Positions 1 through 11,425 of a stretch of DNA of 64,000 nucleotides are shown here, in pieces. How positions within the stretch are numbered: position 1 is the stretch's first letter; every line of letters begins with the position of its first letter. A model generated the notes under the pieces. The model was not told the DNA's origin and ran no database searches. It worked only from the letters and a program-made list of their open reading frames with translations. Where the stretch lies: the NCBI RefSeq assembly GCF_011075055.1, contig NC_058137.1:15733463-15797462 (forward strand). Direction: 5' to 3'. This DNA comes from Mangifera indica (taxonomy: Eukaryota > Streptophyta > Magnoliopsida > Sapindales > Anacardiaceae). Made by a program: the position numbers and the translations under genes.

Positions 1-299
1 GAAAACCTGAAAAATCCAGTGATGCTGTTAGGGACACACACAAATGCTAGGTTGTGTTAGATTATATCAATAAGTGGTGATATGTCAAAAAGATAGAGAA
101 GAACAATTTCTTCATCTTTCGTATGAAAATAGCTGCTCAAAATAATTAGGATAAGTATTTAATTTATACTAAACACCTAACCCTACTTGCCTCTTACAAA
201 TATCAATTCAACCCCTTAACTTATAGTTATTATTTGGGCCCTTAAAGGTTTGAAACCTTACATATAGGCCCAAAAATGAGTGCTAAATTCTTTTAGCAT

Positions 300-1565
300 G
301 GATTGGACCCATACAACTCATTAATAAAGATCAATATCATTATAATAAAAAAAAACCTTTCATGCTTCACTTTACATGTAATATACCTAAAACTTCTCAA
401 TCTTGGCAAAAAACCCCTATTATATGTGACCTATATATTCTTTATTATGTTGGTAGTGAATTAAATTGTGATTAATACATGATTAATCAACCCTGTATTT
501 ATAGACCATGAGTGACTTCTAGTTAGACATTATGACAATCCAAATAGTAGAGACTTAATTAAAGACTGATTTTACCTTTTAATGGTACAATTATTGTGCA
601 ATTGAACTTTTTCATAAATTGATATCTCTTCAAGGTTGAGTTATAAAAATAATGTTTACCTCAGGTCATCCTTGAATTTAATATTTTATTTTCGAGGCAA
701 TGACCATATATAATTGGATTTTAGGTGGAAACCTAATCCTATTGTGGCTATAGATTCTAGTGATCATAGTTATCAATCAAATTGCACTTTGAACTATCTT
801 CTCCTATACCAAAGAGTGATGAATCCTATATAGATTCATTATAGCCTTGATAAATTACTTGACATGGCAAAAAACTACCATATTGATACCTTAATGAAAG
901 AACCACATTAGACTAACATGAAATTAAGCCAATTGGTGCACATTACACTCTAGTGATCTTAAGTCGAAGATCACATACACCACAATCTATTAGAGGATAA
1001 TTTCCACAAATATTGGGGTTATCATTTATATGTCAACCTTTAGTGGGTTTGTATAGTGAACATGTAATTCACCTACACCCATGTGTTGTACCAAGTTAGC
1101 ATAAACAACCATGACATATTAACTTTACTTTCTAGTAGGGACATTTAACACTATGATAGCCTCATCACGTTGTTTGTACGCTTGGTAAGTACAATGTTGA
1201 GGGTTATCATTTATATGTCAACCTTTAGTGGGTTAGTATAGTGAACATGTAATTCACCTACACCCATGTGTTGTACCAAGTTAGCATAAACAACCATGAC
1301 ATATTAACTTTACTTTCTAGTAGGGACATTTAACACTATGATAGCCTCATCACGTTGTTTGTACGCTTGGTAAGTACAATGTTGAGGCTATATTTGTTTC
1401 TAGAATGACCACTATATGTGCACATAAGGTCCTAAAGATCAAGATATACATTGATCCCCTTGTTGCAGTTTTACCATTCGATGGACATTTATCATATACA
1501 TACATTGGATTTCTTAATGTATGGCTCATTAATTTTCATACCATTTAATTTTTTGAAGTACACTT
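300..1565 (-). mobile_element. Copia LTR (family alpha, copy 1), reversed
   Basis: Read on the minus strand, this stretch matches the long LTRs at 18431-20188, 28703-30248 and 45.1-50.15 kb. Shared blocks include the segment around the words tggtgtaacacatggg and the run before gataaatgtcc. The LTR start would be near 1565 and the end somewhere below about 300; neither boundary is sharp. A TATA-like box lies near 495-505 on the minus strand. It contains a nearly perfect 185-bp tandem duplication, listed separately. No coding sequence is present. The family assignment comes from comparison within the window only. Confidence 0.6.
1016..1385. repeat. 185-bp tandem duplication (2 copies)
   Basis: Copy 1 is 1016-1200 and copy 2 is 1201-1385. 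I see a single mismatch (gggtttgtat against gggttagtat). It lies inside the decayed LTR copy above, so the duplication is much younger than the LTR itself. Confidence 0.95.
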
Positions 1566-1574
1566 TTTTTGGTG

Positions 1575-2060
1575 GTGCAAGACATCAAACTAATGGTAGA
1601 GGTTTGATTGAAATTAGAGATGGTTAGTTAGACTCGAGTATGGTATGATTACATATGGTTGTTAATGAGTTGTTGTAGTTCACCAATCTTCACCTTGAGG
1701 ACAAGGTGAAATTGAATGGGGGGTATTGATAAAGCCCGAATCACTAAATTACTAACCAACAAAGTGTGACAAAAAATAAAATAAATTAGGAAAATTCCAA
1801 TAATCAATTAAGAGCATCACGTGGTTGTCTTGGAATGGTGGAGAGCCTATAAAGAAATAAACTAAATTGATTTTAAGTAACAAGCAACTCGAGAAGGCCA
1901 ACATACAACCATGTAATAGCACTGTTTGTTGAATAGTACAAGCTAATACTACCATTGAAAAGTGAACTTTACAATATGTAGGTCAAATGGCATAAGTTAA
2001 TGTTACCATTTCAACCTCCATGGAACAAAGTGAACTTCATTATAAAAAAAAAAAAAAATC
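1575..2060 (+). mobile_element. Ty3/gypsy 3' end and partial LTR
   Basis: At about 1690-1726 the words caccttgaggacaaggt and then aatgggggg are the typical end of a plant chromovirus polyprotein followed by a polypurine tract. The LTR should start about 1727-1730 (tattgataaagcccg), and a TATA-like gcctataaagaa lies near 1847. Upstream coding sequence is missing because the reversed LTR abuts it. The 3' end of this LTR is not defined. Assignment rests on these short signals. Confidence 0.5.
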
Positions 2061-2915
2061 CTATAAAGGGCATATTCTTCACATTATTTGACAACTTATG
2101 GGTGATACAGTAAAATATGAAACAATTTTCCATTGACTAAACAATGCCTATTTAGTGACATGACAACCATTCATTATATGATTTCCTTCATCACCCAAAT
2201 GAATGTCTTCAAATAAGGTTGGATAAGAATTGACTTAAGCCTATACATAGATGGGCTTGAGTTTGGCTTAGTAAGGAAACTTTGTCAATTAGAGTTTGAC
2301 TCGAACTTATTGAATTGAAACTTAGGTTAGCTCAAGTTTGGTTCAATGTGTAAGTTTGAAGTTTAAAGCTTAACTCGTAATCATGGCTTGGATTCATGGT
2401 TCGGATTTGTGATTCATATTTATGGTTTGAACCATAACTCAAACTCTTGACTTGAATTTGTAGTTCGAATTGGTGGCTCAAATTTTGAAATTAAGTTTAA
2501 TTCATTAATATATCTTCATTTCATTATTACAAACATCTTCAAACATTCAACTCAAGTTGATTTACATAATTCTAAAAGCCTCGACATGATTTTAGCAAAC
2601 CATGAATTTGAAAACATTAAAATATGAAAAACACAACTTTATTTCAAATTATAATCCATGGATAAAAGTTGTTAATGAAGTATGTACCAAACATCCTTTA
2701 CATAAAAAAGAACCCCAAGTTCACATTATTTATACTAAAACAGTAATGGTAAATGAGAGATTCTAGGACACTAATCAAATTCTCATTACTTGCCAACAAG
2801 AATTCAACGAGTGTGTTTAGTGGATCAAAATTTATCATAAAGAACCAACATCTCATCTTACCCAATTAAACAAATCCATAGATACTAATGAAGATTAAAC
2901 AATACCATCCATCTT
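2061..2915. other. Gene-poor AT-rich spacer
   Basis: No gene is recognisable. Between about 2225 and 2480 there are many degenerate copies of words such as ctcgaact, ggttcaa and ttcgaatt. These could be a heavily decayed relative of the GCTCGA-rich hAT-type elements at 37.5 and 61.4 kb; that is a weak inference. Confidence 0.4.
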
Positions 2916-2919
2916 TCAT

Positions 2920-3282
2920 ATGGCCAATGATGGGACCAAACAATGTTGTTGAAACAAATTCTTCTTTTACATATGGCAAGTGAGTTTAGTTTGTAGATCA
3001 ATATTAAGTTGCAAAATATTTAACTAATATGCAATATATATCAAGTAGAATAATTAGTATTAAGTGATTATAATTAATTTACTTGTCTCATATCTTCCTC
3101 ATAATCAGTGACCTCAAAATTGAGAACAATATCAATACCATGGAACTTAATTGTAGCCTTAAAATATGCCCTGAAAAAACCATATCCATGTTATAAAAAA
3201 AAAAAAATTAAGCATAGAAAAGATAAGATTATCACCTTGCAAAAAAATGGGTTCTGCCAAATCCAATTGACAACATCTATGT
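2920..3282 (-). pseudogene. AP2/TOE-type transcription factor exon fragments
   Basis: Three exon-like blocks on the minus strand read in the order of an AP2-subfamily gene. Block 1 (3282-3236) reads IGFGRTHFFAR after an in-frame stop and ends in a gcaag|gtgat donor. Block 2 (3170-3083) follows a tttttcag acceptor, reads AYFKATIKFHGID then LNFEVTDYEEDMRQ, and ends caa|gtaaat. Block 3 (about 2985-2920) contains VKEEFVSTT. Known AP2/TOE proteins have [22 protein letters not shown], a DYEED-type end and then a KEEFVH linker in the same order, with introns at matching places. Introns are retained, so this is genomic DNA capture or decay, not a retrocopy. Stops and missing DNA-contact residues make it non-functional. 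It lies upstream of the copia at 4101. Confidence 0.7.
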
Positions 3283-3299
3283 TTTAGAAAGAGCATGAT

Positions 3300-4100
3300 A
3301 AATCAAAGTTGTGCTCCCCATGTATATAATAACAATTTAAAGCTTCAAGATTTCCAACCTAGACATACCAAGATGTAATCTTTCTTTGATCACATAATAA
3401 ACATGAAGTGCCTCAAGAAAACATAATGTTTAACAAAGAAACTTTATGTAAGTACATAAATGACTTTTAGACTGAGAAGAAAAGGATGTATCTATTCATA
3501 TTTTAAAAGGAAATTCCAAATTTGCATGTCCAATTCTTCTTAAATTAAAAACTCCAACTTAGGGTACCTATGGTTACATTTTAAGATATCAATAAAACTA
3601 TATATATCTACTTGAGGTACATAAATAAGTACACTTATGTATGTCATCATATGATTGGATAATTTTAAATTAAAGATAAAATAACACCTAATTATATGAT
3701 GACATACATAAATATATTTATTTATATATTCAAAGTGGGTTAACATAATATTGCTCTTAAGATATTTATCATTTTAAATTTTTAGTTCTTCTATATCTAC
3801 CATAATATTTAGAAACAAAACCAGGTTGTTATGTAAAATAGGTAAGCATTTAGGCCATGAAAGTAGTAGAACATGTAGTTCTCATATTAGATTTATAAGA
3901 AACAATTAGAATACTGAATATAACAGATCTCGAAATAGAAAATGAAGATTATTTGACAAACCACAAAATATAAGAATGAAACAATTGCCTATAAAAATTT
4001 ACCAATATCCAAGTGAAAAGGAAGGCTTTCTTCAGTCTAGTGAACAATTCAAAATAGTTTTCCACTATTTGAATAACTTCTCTATTTCCATAAAATGGAA
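3300..4100. other. Spacer with one unassigned exon-like ORF
   Basis: On the minus strand 4161-3949 is open for 70 codons, partly extending into the copia LTR. The part outside the LTR includes REVIQIVENYF and RLKKAFLFTWI followed by a possible donor (gatattg|gtaaat). It looks like an old exon cut by the copia insertion, but I do not recognise the protein. Nothing else stands out in this stretch. Confidence 0.3.
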
Positions 4101-4400
4101 TGTTAAAGATTAATTTGAAGGTTTCTAGGTGCATTTCATGTGATACAAGTTCAATGTTCATAGCACAAGCTCATGTTAATACATGATTCAAGTACAAGTT
4201 TAAGTTCTTGTTCATACACAAGTTCAATGTTAGTAGCATAAGTTCACTGTTAGGTTATTAATGTTAATGTACAAGTTTAATGTTAGGTTCATGTATTTAG
4301 GATTTTAAAAGCCATCCTTGTACTTATAAATACCTTAATGGTTTTGTATTTGAAACATGAATGAAAATTATAAGTCTTCCTCACAAATAATTCTCTCACA
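4101..4400 (+). repeat. 5' LTR of the copia at 4.1-8.6 kb
   Basis: Starts tgttaaag and ends ctctcaca, immediately before caaagtatcagagcc, a degenerate tRNA-Met primer-binding site. A TATA-like ttataaatac lies near 4324. Three short internal repeats of the type acaagttcaatgtt explain the length difference from the 3' LTR. Confidence 0.85.
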
Positions 4401-4519
4401 CAAAGTATCAGAGCCTATTTCTTTTGAGAGATGACAAATAACAATATAGTCTACTTGTTTCAATTTCCTTGCCTTATAAAAGAAAATTATGGAACTTAGT
4501 GTCTTCATATAAAAACAGT

Positions 4520-5395
4520 ACTTGGTTCATAAGATGCATGAGATATTGTTGAGAAAAGTTATGTACAACCTGAAAATGAAGTCGATTTATCACAAAATGA
4601 GAAAGACGCTTTGGTTAAGATAAGGAAGAAGGATAAAAAAGCTCTCACCCTTATCCATCAATGTTTAGATGATTCAATATTCGTGAAAGTGGTTGATACA
4701 ATTACCTCAAAAGAAGCATGAGAGATTTTGCAAAGTTTATTTCAAGGAGTTGACAAAGTGAAAAGATTGCGACTCTAATCATTACGACTTGATTTTAAAG
4801 CTTTGCATATGAAAGATTTTTAGTCAATTTTGGATGATTGTTTAAAGGTAAAGACCATCATGAGTCAAATGAAAACGTATGATGATCAAATTGACGATAT
4901 TTGTGTGGTAAAAAAGATTATTCGTTTCTTAACTCCAAAGTTTAATTATGTGGTTTGTGTCATTGAGAAGTCCAAAGATTTACACTCCTTGTCATTGAAC
5001 AATTAGAAAGCTTTTTACAAGCCCATGAAGATAAGATTAAAATGAGGGAAGATGAACCATTAGAGTAAGCTCTAAAAGTAAAAGTTTCTTTGAAAGATGA
5101 TAATGGTGAGACTAACCAAAAAGAACAAGGGCAAGGACAAGGTCATGGTTGAGGAGGATGAAGTAGAGGTAATTATAACAATTTCACCAATGATGAAAGG
5201 TGTCATCAGTCGTATAAAGGTCGAGGAAGAACATGAGGAAGAGGAAAAGGTAACAATTCTAGACCAAATGAAAACAAGTATGATAAGTCTAAGGTTGAGT
5301 GTTACAACTGTCATAATTTTGGTCATTATTCTTAGAAATGTTATTTTGCAATGACTCATGTTAAGGAACAAGTGAATGTTATTGATGACTCATAA
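4520..5395 (+). pseudogene. Copia gag remnant with zinc knuckle
   Basis: Frame fragments read ALTLIHQCLDDSIF and VKKIIRFLTPKFNYVV, typical of plant copia gag (UBN2/retrotrans-gag type). At about 5288-5348 a CCHC knuckle reads ECYNCHNFGHYS then a stop then KC. The acidic segment around 5140-5260 is rich in Glu and Lys. Several in-frame stops make it non-coding. Confidence 0.75.
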
Positions 5396-5439
5396 GAAGT
5401 TGAGGAGCCCACTTTGTTGGTAACACTAAAAAATGACAA

Positions 5440-6750
5440 GGGAAAAGAAGAAAATTTGTGGTTTTTAGATTATGGAGCAAGCAATCACATTTGTGGGGAC
5501 AAAGAAAAATTTATGACATTTGACAATAAAGTGCAAGACAATGTTTCCTTTGGAGATTCTTCATAAATTCTTATTTGTAGAGAAGTTACTATTTTAATTT
5601 CCTTAAGAAATGGAAGTCATATGCTTATTATTGATGTATACTACATGCCTAAATTAAAAACCAATATTTTAAGTTTGGGACAACTTATTGAAAAGGGGTA
5701 CGAAATTCACATGAAAGATTGTTGTCTTTGGCTCAAAGATTAAAATGATAAATTGATTGTTAAGGTGTTTATGTCTAAAAATAGAATGTTTATGTTGAAT
5801 CTCCGTATAATAGAAGTAAAATGCTTGAAGGTGGTATAAGAGATGAAACATGGTGTTGGCATACGAGATTTGGGTACTTGAATTTTAGAGCACTCAAACT
5901 TTTGGGAGATAAATACATAGCAAAAGGAATGCCTCACATAAACCATCAACATAATTTATATGAAGGATGTCTACTTGGTAAGCATTCAAGAAGGAGTTTT
6001 CCAAAAGAAGTTGAGATAAGAGCAACTAAGCCACTTCAAGTTGTACACACTGATGTGTGTGAACCGATCCATCCATTGTCTTTTGGTAATAACAGATATT
6101 TTTTGCTTTTCATTGATGATCATAGTCGAAAGACTTGGGTTTATTTTTGAAACAGAAATCTGAAGCATTTAAAGCATTCAAGAAATTCAAAACTTTAGTA
6201 GAAAATGAAAGTGACTATATAATTAAAGCTTTGAGTTCTGATTGAGGTGGCAAATTCACATAAAAAAAGTTCATTAATTTTTGTGCACTACATGGTATTC
6301 GTCATCCCTTAACAGTCTCTAGATCACCACAATAAAATGGTGTTGCTAAGAGAAAAAGTAGAACAATTCTCAACATGGCTCGACGTATGCTGAAAACCAA
6401 TTGTATGCCTAAAGAATTTTGGGCAGAAGTGGTTTCTTGTGTAGTTTATTTGTCAAACTGATCTCTAACAAGAAATGTCAAAGACAAGATGCCACAAGAA
6501 GCATGAAGTGGAAGAAAGCCTAGTGTTGCCCATGTTTGAGTTTTTGGAAGTATTGCATATGTTTTTGTGCCTCAACAAGAAAGATCCAAGTTAAATGATC
6601 AAAGTATCAAACATGTTTTCATTGGCTATGATCAAAAGTATAAAGGCTACAAGTTATATAATCCAAGCATACACAAGATTATAATGAGCTGAAATGTTGA
6701 GTTTAATGAAGAAGTAATATGAGATTAGGAGATAAAAGAAGAAAACACTT
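5440..6750 (+). pseudogene. Copia protease and integrase remnant
   Basis: The protease site reads DYGASNHICG near 5467 (DTGA expected, with Tyr replacing the Thr/Ser). The integrase zinc-binding region begins near 5850 with WHTRFGYLNF, followed by GCLLGKHSRRSF and the first catalytic Asp in VVHTDVCEP. 5821-6150 stays open for 109 codons. Later blocks (ILNMARRMLK, then FIGYDQKYKGYK) carry on through to 6700 with stops, including one in place of a conserved residue after LSSD at about 6243. Confidence 0.75.
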
Positions 6751-6979
6751 ATGACTTTTTTCCATACTTTGACAATAAAGAGGAAAATGTTATTCAAGAT
6801 CCAAGTTCATCTCATTCTTTTACACAGGAGGAATGTTCTATTAGAGAATCACATAAAATGTGGAGCTTGTGTGATGTTTATAATGAAACTGAAGAAATTT
6901 CTAATTATGATGAAAATAATTTCTTTTGTCTCCTTATAGATAGTGAACCATTAAACTATGAGGAAACGATGAAAAATAA

Positions 6980-8340
6980 CAAGTGAAGGCAAACTATGGA
7001 GAGATATAAAACAAGACTTGTTGCTAAAGGATACAAGTAAAAGTATGTTGTAGACTATAAAGAAGTTTTTACACCTATTGCTCGTATGAAGAATATTTGA
7101 TTGTCGATTTCTTTGGCAACTCAACTGAAATGGAAAATCTGCAACTCAATATTAAGTTGACTTTTATAAATGGCTATCTTGAAGAAGAGGTCTATGTTAG
7201 GAAACCAAAAGGTTTTCTAGTTAAAGGCTATAAAGATAAAGTTTTGAGATTAAGGAGAGCATTGTATGGTTTAAAGCAAACACTGAGGGCTTGAAATACT
7301 TGAATTAACTAGTACTTCCAAGATAATGGGTTTGTTCATTGCCCTCATGAGTATTCTTTTTATGTTAAATCATATAAGAATGAAGATTTTTTTTACTTGT
7401 TTGCCTTTATGTGAATGATCTTATATTCATCAACAATAATCTAAGATTGTTTGAAAAATTCAAGAAAGTTATGTCATAAGAGTTTGAGATGACGAACATA
7501 GGACTTATATCATACTATTTGAGCTTAGAGGTGAAGCAAACACAAGATGAAATTTTTATTTCACAAGAAAGCTATGGAAAAGATTATTGAAAAAATTCAA
7601 CATGCTTGATTGCAATCCTGTTAACACACCCATCAAATGTGAAATAAAATTATCAAAGTTCGATGAAAGATATAGGGAAGATCCCACTATATTCAAAAGT
7701 CTTGTGGGAAGTTTGAGATAAATGACATTTACAAGGTCGAATATTCTTTTTGCAATTGGATTGTTAAATCATTTGATAGAAGCTCCTACTTCTACCCACA
7801 TGAAAGCTATGAAAAGAATTATTCGCCATCTTAAAGGTACAATTAATTATGAGTTGTTTTATTCTTCATCGATTGATTTCAAGCTTTTTGGATTTTGTGA
7901 TAGTGATTTTGCAGGAGATTTTAATAATGAAAGAGTACTATTAGTTTTGTATTTTTCATGAGTGATTGTGCTATTACATGGAGTTCGAAGAAACAGTTCA
8001 TTGTTACTTTTCAACTTATGAATCTGAATATGTGGCTACAACATCTTGCACTTGTCATGCTATTCAGATTAGGAGTTAATTGAGGGAACTTAACTTACCA
8101 CAAAAGGAAGCAATTGAAATTTGCATTGACAGCAAATTTGAATAAGCATTAGCTAAGACCTGGTTTTCCATGATTGTAGCAAACATATTGACATAAAGTA
8201 TTATTTTATATGAGAATATATTGAAAAAAAGGAAGTGGAGTTAAAGTATGTAAAGACATATAATCAAGTTGCAAACATTTTTACAAAACCCTTCAAGTTT
8301 GAATATTTTCATTGATTACGAGCATATCTTGGAGTAAAGA
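6980..8340 (+). pseudogene. Copia reverse transcriptase and RNase H remnant
   Basis: RT begins near 7005 with RYKTRLVAKGYK, shifts frame near 7090, and continues with VRKPKGFLVKGYKDKV and LRRALYGLKQTLRA (7195-7291). The catalytic box near 7406 reads LYVNDL, so one Asp is replaced. RNase H follows: HLKGTINYELFY and GFCDSDFAGD near 7828-7920. The end reads FTKPFKFEYF before the polypurine tract. Stops and frameshifts throughout. Confidence 0.8.
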
Positions 8341-8364
8341 AGAAGATTTTAAATTAAGGGGGAG

Positions 8365-8595
8365 TGTTCAAGATTAATTTTGAAGGTTTCTAGGTGCATT
8401 TCATGTGACACAAGTTCAATGTTTGCATAACTCAAAGTTCAATGTTAGGTTATTAATGCTAATGTATAAGTTCAATGTTAGGTTCATATATTTAGGATTT
8501 TAAAAGTCATCTTTATATCTATAAATACCTTAGTGGTTTTGTATTAGAAACATTAATGAAAATTATGAGTCTTCCTCATAAATAATTCTCTCATA
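8365..8595 (+). repeat. 3' LTR of the copia at 4.1-8.6 kb
   Basis: Starts at tgttcaagattaa directly after aaattaagggggag. It shares the blocks ggtttctaggtgcatttcat, ttaggattttaaaag and cattaatgaaaattatgag with the 5' LTR. Confidence 0.85.
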
Positions 8596-9640
8596 GAAAG
8601 TATCTCCCTTATAAAATTATCTCTCCTTTCTAACATGGTAGTTAGCACAAATTAGAAAATTATAATGTTATATGCTTAAATGAAGCCAACTATAAAGCAA
8701 TATAAAAAAAAAAAAAACTCAAGTAAAGATAAACCATTCAAAATAAGAGGGAAAACAATGGCCAAAATAGAAAATTACATAGATATCTTCACAAACCTTA
8801 GGTCGTTCATGTGTAGCAAAAATGTTGTGTTTCCATTTAGGCTAATATGTTATGTGTTATTGTCTCCAGTTATGGCATACTTATTTCCTTCTCTAATGTA
8901 CTAAATTTGTGATTCTACATGAGGCTCCGCTAAGGCTTTCCCAAGTTGTATTTTCTTTATGTTCACGATCACCTCAATAGTTTAGCTTTTACTACAATAC
9001 CTTGGCATTTCCTCTGCGTTGGTTTATCATGGACTGGTTAAATTTAGTAAGAGATTTGTGATAATATCTGCAAACTTTGAACAAGATAAGATATAATGAA
9101 GAATGGACATAGAATAATAAGTTGATGCCAGAAAATTCAAGTTGTTCAAAATTTGTAACATAGCTTAGTCCTAATTTCTGACGTTCAATGTTAGTTTTCC
9201 CTTTCTTCTATATAATCATTCTAATGTCTGATATCATGGTTTATGACAGTCAGACTTGGAAGCTTTATTGGCTTTATAAGGGATAATAGGTGTGAAGAAT
9301 TGAAATCTTAATGTTATGCTACCTGCCACTAATTACTAGTTATAATGTTAAATTTTTTTAAACTGTATTTACTTCATGGGCGATAAGAACCATATTGCAT
9401 GGATGGAACCCAGTAGTTTATGCAATAACAATTAAAGACTAGAAAAGAAATGAATTTGATAGATTGAGTTTTGCATAGTAGTGGTTTATTTAATTGTCTT
9501 TGGGAGGTGAAAAGGTTGATTATAACAATGCCAAATCATTGTAACACTTATCTCCCAGTTAACTAGAGAATCGAATGCATTAATAGGATGGAATTGAAGT
9601 AGTTGAATATATGTTGTCCATAGTTAGAATTCTTGGGTTG
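8596..9640. other. Gene-poor spacer
   Basis: Right-hand flank of the copia insertion. An open stretch of 74 codons at 8680-8904 (+) has no recognisable protein and follows an A-tract. I looked for further PRMT4-type exons on the minus strand and saw none I could support. Confidence 0.5.
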
Positions 9641-9647
9641 AAAGTTT

Positions 9648-9950
9648 TTGTCCTAATGATGGGTTCCAACCAACAATAAGGTTTTGGGTATATTCAACCA
9701 TTTCATTTTCTTCAACAACATAAACATGTTTTGGACCAAACTAGTTAGGGAAAGAAAATGAATATAAGATCAATCTAGAGAGCACTAAAGAGCCATACAG
9801 AAAAAGCCAAAATTTTGAAAAAAAAATTATGGGAAGATATAATTAAGCTTTAACACTGAAAAGCTAAACATACCTGTATAGCAAATAATGACAAGATACT
9901 GCTACCAATTCCAACATCAATAATTGCAATATAATAGGTTCTTGAAATAG
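9648..9950 (-). pseudogene. PRMT4: PRMT4 (CARM1-type) arginine methyltransferase exon fragments
   Basis: Two exon-like blocks on the minus strand. The first (about 9950-9874) reads IIDVGIGSSILSLFAIQ and ends cag|gtatgt. The second (about 9742-9648) follows an actag acceptor and reads GPKHVYVVEENEMVEYT then QNLIVGWNPSLG. In plant PRMT4 the S-adenosylmethionine motif I (VVDVGAGSGILSLFAAQ) is followed directly by AGAKHVYAVEASEMAEY and then RKLIAGNP. The order and the phase-0 junction agree, and a 131-bp intron is kept. The second Gly and third Gly of motif I are replaced (GIGSS), and a stop follows soon after, so it cannot be an active enzyme. The same strand carries the AP2-like fragment at 2.9 kb. 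Confidence 0.75.
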
Positions 9951-10010
9951 AAGTACTCATACATTGTTGACATGCCTTTGTAACCTTAAGGCATAGGATA
10001 CTATTGGCCT

Positions 10011-11425
10011 AATAGAGAGCTTATGGGTTATACATATATAGAATTTGTTCAAACTCTAGAGGCATAAGCTTATCTAAGAATAATCCTAGAGCATTTGGAA
10101 TTAAACAAAATTAGGAATGAATTGGGCTTGTCTAATAAAATTGAATCAACTCAATTTGACTTTTTTCTTGACTATGAATGACCATTTATGCTTTATGAAC
10201 GATTATGCAAGGTGAATTAGATTTGGATAAAACTTTATCCAAATCTACACTCGAGGATGAACAATCATTCATCCAACAATGAATGGTGGTTTATGGAGTC
10301 ATTATAAATAGAGATGCTATTTCACAATGCAAAATACACAGACGAGCATCATTTATATATTGTACAATCTAATGGTTTCGTTCTTGCTAGATAGAGTAAC
10401 AAGGTATATAAGTTGCAAAAGTCCATTTATAGACTGAAGCATACTTCAAGGAGATAGAATATTCATTTTGATCAATTTGTACGCAAGTTTAAATTTATCA
10501 AAAACGAAGATGAACCATATGTCTATAAAAAGGTCAATGAGAGTATTATAGTATTTTTGATATTGTATGTTGATGACATATTGATTATTGGAAATGATGC
10601 ACCAAACTTGCAATTGGTAAAGACTTGGTCCTCCAAGTGCTTCTCAATGAAAAACTTAGGAGAAGCAACTTACATTCTCGACATAAATAGACAAAATATT
10701 GACTAGATTCAGCATGGAAGAATCTAATAAAAGATTCCTACACTTGTCCGATAGCACATGTCTCCAAAAAGAAATATGTTCTTAGACATAATCTAAAGGG
10801 ATAAGATAAACCAGATCTTATACACATCTGCTATAAGATTTATCATGTACGAAGGTTGATGTCTCATATGCCTTGAGCATTTATAGGAGATATCAATCTG
10901 ATTTAGTGAAAAACATCAGACAATTGTCAAGAATATCCAGAAGTACCTGAGAAGGACTAAAGATATATTCTTGGTTTATTGAGGAGAACCTAAGCTCATT
11001 GTAAGAGGATATAGTGATGCTAGTTTTTAGATTGATTGAGATAACTTCAAATTCAAATCGAGATTTGTGTTTTGTTTGAATGGTAGTGTAGTTAGTTGGA
11101 AAGCTCCTAACAAAGTACAATTACTAATTTTACAATAGAGGTTGAGTACATTGCCCTTTTTGAAATAGTTTTGGATATAAACGTTCATTACAAAACTTTG
11201 AATGGTTCCTAGCATTACCAAGCCAATTGAGCTTTATTATGACAACAATTAAGCTATTGCCCAAACAAAATAATCAAGGTCTTACAAGAGATTTGAGCAC
11301 ATACTCAGATGATATCACCTAATTCAAGAGATTATTTAGTGTAGAGACTTACAAATTACAATGGTTGATACAGATGACAATTTGGTAGATCTGTTGAACA
11401 AACATTTATCGTAGCGAAAGCATGA
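10011..11425 (+). mobile_element. Copia A, left part: LTR remnant joined to RT/RNase H
   Basis: 10011-10370 matches the last third of the LTR at 18431-20188 (shared words tagagagcttatggg and cattcatc). It is joined directly to RT at about 10371, so the whole gag, protease and integrase region was deleted. RT reads KLQKSIYRLKHTSRR, then NIHFDQFVRKFKFIKNEDE, then LILYVDDILIIGN with the intact YVDD box at 10565-10576, then KCFSMKNLGEATYIL. RNase H follows with IELYYDNN near 11229. It stops at 11425, where a SIRE-type element is inserted; the element resumes at 18372. Confidence 0.85.

Larger units (their letters stand above)
4101..8595 (+). mobile_element. Ty1/copia retrotransposon, decayed, both LTRs present
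   Basis: The 5' LTR (4101-4400, starts tgttaaagattaa) and 3' LTR (8365-8595, starts tgttcaagattaa) share their ends; the 3' copy lacks about 70 bp inside. A tRNA-Met-type primer site (agtatcagagcc) follows the 5' LTR and a polypurine tract (aagggggag) precedes the 3' LTR. Between them the order is gag, zinc knuckle, protease, integrase, RT, RNase H, which is the copia order. The reading frame is broken by many stops and frameshifts, and the RT box reads LYVNDL instead of YVDD. A clear 5-bp target duplication is not seen (tggaa left, gaaag right). It sits between the AP2-like and PRMT4-like fragments. Confidence 0.9.

Noticed and set aside
5072..5371. 99-codon minus-strand frame rich in Ser and Thr
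   Set aside because: Antisense to the acidic copia gag region; composition follows from GAA/GAT codons on the other strand.
8591..8600. 5-bp target duplication for the copia at 4.1-8.6 kb
   Set aside because: Left flank tggaa and right flank gaaag do not match well enough to claim.
8680..8904. 74-codon plus-strand frame as a gene
   Set aside because: Begins in an A-rich tract, no recognisable domain, no splice or promoter context.
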